Assembly: GCF_002865645.1 (NCBI RefSeq)
Contig: NW_020194667.1
Location: forward strand, 1,821,762-1,885,761
Reading direction: 5' to 3'
Source of the DNA: Hyaloscypha bicolor E
Taxonomy: Eukaryota > Ascomycota > Leotiomycetes > Helotiales > Hyaloscyphaceae
Length of the DNA: 64,000 nucleotides
The notes below the pieces were generated by a model. The model ran no database searches. It was not told the DNA's origin and worked only from the letters and a program-made list of their open reading frames with translations. The position numbers were made by a program, and so were the translations under genes. This document shows positions 61,057 through 64,000 of the stretch, piece by piece; positions within the stretch are counted from its first letter, which is position 1, and each line of letters opens with the position of its first letter.

Positions 61057-63919
61057 CTAATAAACAGAGAAACCGTACCCTGCGTGTGGGTCCTCTTCTT
61101 GCCCAATGTGAAATGAATCTTGAGTTCCCGTGTGTCCCAAACCAAGGTACGCTGCTAAAATCCAATACCGCTCCTGCAATGTCCCAATCTGACGCAAGGC
61201 AGAGGGATTAGACGTCTGCCGCAGGGCTACTATAAAGTACATTTTGTTAGCAATAAAACGCCGTGGCCAGCTATCTCTTAGACATACCTTCTAGAAACAT
61301 GACGACAACTGCAAATATGGCTCCAGCTACCAAGAGTAGTACCACCGGCTCAAAAGAGGACGTATCAGTCTTCATGCTGTCGAAAATATTGCTTGGATTG
61401 AGGTGTTGGAGAGGGGTTGCCTCTAGTTGCGATGAGCTCTTAGCCCCCGGATTTCGGTGATCTGAAAACCTGTGTGGAACGTCTTCAATAGGAATCTGGC
61501 CAGTTTTAGGCCAACCTTGGTGATAGTGCTCTGACCTCCTGTCACGAGATGCTTCGAAACCGAGTAGATCATTTGCGCGGCCGACCAGAGTTGACGCGAG
61601 CTCCTGAAAACGGATCAGGGTATCCTCATCCATGCGTCCTCGTTCTCTTGAGGTGGATTCGTTATACACAACACCCCACATCAAATTCAATGCTTCTTCA
61701 TAGGCCTCAAGATCCTCCGCATTGTTGAAAAGCTGTCCCCACCGACCTAGATCCTGCTCGAAATCTTCAAGGTAGTCGCAATTCTTCCTGTCCCGCAGCG
61801 TCTCCACGATAGCCCTCCCAAGTGAAAGAAATGCGACTGTTTCATAGACACCTCGAGGTGTTTCGCCTCTACTAAGTTCTCGCATTGTTTCGATTCCAGC
61901 CCTCCAAGCCTCTCGATAATTGTGAAATTGTCGAGGAAGGTCTCGTAGTCTCGTTTGCGAGTTTTGCGCGGATTTCGTCATCAACATATATTGGTCGACG
62001 AACTTGAGGCGGAGATGTCGATTGTTTTCGGACGCATCTGAATCGGTGCTCTGCCAATTTTTCTTTTTGCCAACATTTGTAGCACCGGATGAGGCCCAAG
62101 CCACTTTTAACAGCCATTGCATATGGTTCCCACCTTCCCCCTGAAGGTAAAGTGCAGCAGCTTGTACATCTGCTCCTTCTCTGATCAACAATCTGACAAA
62201 GTTCACATTCCGCTGCTTCACTGCCATAATCAAAGCTGTGCCAGAGGCTAAGGCATTGATCTTAGCCTCATAAAGCAGCTGCGCTATGCCTTCATGACCC
62301 GCCTCTGTTGCTAGGAGTAGTGGTGGATTTCCCAAACCATCTGCTCTAATCACATCAGCCCCACGGTCAAGAAGCAACCGCACGATCCCTTCATGACCCG
62401 CCCTTACTGCTAGGGATAGTGGTGGATTTCCAAAATAATCCACATTATTCACATTGGCCCCGCGGTCAAGAAGCAGCCGTATTATCCCTTCATGACCCGC
62501 CTCTGTTGCTAGGAGTAGTGGTAGAGTTCCAAAGAAATTTTCTCTATTCACATCAGCCCCACGGTCAAGAAGCAACCGCACGATCCCTTCATGACCCGTC
62601 CTTGCTGCTATTGATAGTGGTGGAACTCCCAAGAAATTTTCTCTATTCACATCAGCCCCATAGTCAAGAAGCAGCCGCACGATCCCTCCATGACCCGCCC
62701 CTGCTGCTAGGGATAGTGGTGGATTTCCCAAGCAATTTACTCTATTCACATTCGGCCCACGGTCAAGAAGCAGCCGCACGATCCCTTCATGACCCGCCCT
62801 TGCTGCTAGGGGTAGTGGTGGATCTTTCCATCGATATGCCTTATTCATATCAGCCCCACGGTCAAGAAGCAATTGCACTATCTCTTTATGACCCGCCTCT
62901 ATTGCCAGGCATAGTGGTAGATCTTCCGAATAATCTTTATTCACATTGGCCCCGCGGTCAAGAAACAGCCGCACCCTCCCTTCATCGGCCGCCCGTACTG
63001 CTAGGTATAGCTCTTTGTTCAACAAGGTTTGTTCCAGGCCTGTTCGCAATTTGCCAGATATCGGTGGACAGAGCGACGCTAGAACATTTTCGTCGCTTTG
63101 GTGCGAGGCTCCTGATAGTTGGTTAAAATCGCTAATAGCGCTTGGATGTGAGTATCCATGCGCATCCGGTCCATCTGTCATATGCAAGGCGGTCGAGATG
63201 TAGACTTCAGGATTGTCAGTGCCGGCTGGTCGCGAAAATGGCCCTTGTGTCTCATCGATATCTAGTAGAGGCTCCGTCAGGTCTTCGACAGCTCCATCTG
63301 CCATTGCTTCTTCCACAAGCGTGGTTGTTGACCTAGACTCAGACTCAGAGGTCGATAACGCTTCCTCATCATCAATTGCACAGAAACTATCATCAAGCTC
63401 CGTGATATCCTTGTCGAGTTTCTGCTTCTGGAAGTATTTCCAAAGCTGGTAGTCCATGAATCCGAGTTTGTAAAGGTTCTCATAACCGAAGCTTTGGAAA
63501 ACCTGACCGTCCCCAAGGAACCCATTCACAAGAAGATCCATCTCCAGAGCCAAAGATTGGTTGGCAGGGTTGTCGCAAAGTGTCGAGCGGAGATCCTTGA
63601 GCAGTCTCATCAAGGTATGATAGTGTCTGAGGAGGGCTAGCCCGTTGACTATTCTCGCCGGACAACCCAAACCACTCTCAACATTGCCCAAGGGTATATG
63701 AGTAGCCAGTTTGTCATACAAAGAATGACTATAGATGGTGATGTGCATTTGATTCACGGACTTGTAAACCTCGAATGTGAAGGCTTCTTGCAAATGGTGT
63801 TTCCGGCAGAAGCAATGAAAAGTGCATGGTCTTTCCTCGTCAACATTGATGTACGAGCCGTATCCGAAAGAGTCCCCTTGATAGATCGTATCACTGCGAG
63901 GGGTCAGCCAAGTATACAT
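61057..63919 (-). CDS. Ankyrin-repeat protein with C-terminal transmembrane helix
   Basis: The main exon 63919-61288 encodes an unassigned N-terminus of about 300 residues with Cys/His pairs (TFHCFCRKHH) and an acidic stretch. About nine ankyrin repeats follow (residues about 303-590), several almost identical (GHEGIVRLLLDRGADVN). A helical region of about 220 residues comes next (RELSRGETPRGVYETVAFLS), then a hydrophobic helix PVVLLLVAGAIFAVVVMFLE near residues 856-876. Read straight through, the frame stops at 61271 (882 aa). A strong intron (61230-61287: GTATGT, GCTAAC branch, TATAG) instead leads in frame into a final exon 61229-61057, giving 934 aa; I prefer this model. The protein is probably membrane-tethered with a cytosolic ankyrin array. 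The upstream start could lie beyond the window. Confidence 0.8.
62280..63010 (-). repeat. 99-bp coding tandem repeats (ankyrin units)
   Basis: Seven or more 99-bp units share long identical runs (for example CGGTCAAGAAGCA and CCTTCATGACCCGCC on the plus strand). Each encodes one 33-residue ankyrin repeat. Nucleotide-level identity beyond protein constraint indicates recent duplication or gene conversion, as seen in fungal NLR and allorecognition repeats. Confidence 0.85.
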
Positions 63920-64000
63920 AGTACTTCTGTAAGGGCAGGCTACTCAGGATATGTCTCAGAAAAGCGAAACTTCTTCGCCCACGGTCGATAAGGGCAGTCC

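Noticed and set aside
62280..63010. Regularly spaced repeats that could suggest a CRISPR array
   Set aside because: The units are 99 bp, contiguous and coding for ankyrin repeats in a eukaryotic genome.
62419..63126. A 235-codon plus-strand frame with apparent internal repeats
   Set aside because: It is the antisense shadow of the 99-bp ankyrin coding repeats, which explains its periodicity.
1..64000. tRNA or rRNA genes
   Set aside because: No B-box/T-arm plus acceptor-stem combination was recognised by eye; a tRNA-specific scan would be needed to exclude them fully.

Overview
The window is nuclear DNA of a filamentous ascomycete (Pezizomycotina; a leotiomycete-like origin is only a guess). 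The support is short GT..AG introns of about 45-75 nt, HET-domain genes, a DUF6590 gene, a GH55 glucanase and a strongly two-compartment composition. GC-balanced gene blocks alternate with very AT-rich blocks in which coding frames are broken by transition mutations, as expected from repeat-induced point mutation (RIP).

Layout. 0.5-6.7 kb: a TA-flanked inverted-repeat element carrying a nested, degraded Ty1/copia retrotransposon. 7.5 kb: a 102-bp hAT-type MITE with a perfect 8-bp target duplication. 9.6 kb: a relic of tetratricopeptide (TPR) repeats. 10-27.4 kb: a gene-free, AT-rich graveyard with a decayed Gypsy pol on the minus strand, unrecognised decayed frames, a 304-bp repeat in two copies and a large palindrome-studded inverted repeat. 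27.9-32 kb: a divergent pair encoding the beta (carboxyltransferase) and alpha (biotin carboxylase plus biotin carrier) subunits of an acyl-CoA carboxylase. The alpha subunit ends in AKL (PTS1-like) and the beta subunit begins with a PTS2-like nonapeptide, so a peroxisomal enzyme is suggested. The beta frame carries an in-frame TAA at codon 73, or a 45-nt intron covering it. 33.8-37.1 kb: a secreted GH55 exo-beta-1,3-glucanase. 37.5-42.7 kb: a small conserved-looking protein, a perfect 43-bp foldback, a multi-pass membrane protein, and a coiled-coil/zinc-cluster protein.

43-64 kb is an accessory region of allorecognition-type genes: a carboxylesterase fragment, a HET gene interrupted by a 595-bp hAT-type element with a perfect 8-bp target duplication, two further inverted-repeat elements, a 1,510-codon DUF6590 multidomain gene, an intact HET gene, a PD-(D/E)XK nuclease-like gene, and an ankyrin-repeat protein with a C-terminal membrane helix.

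Gene models were made by reading splice signals by eye and keeping frame. Family assignments come from recognised motifs, not searches.
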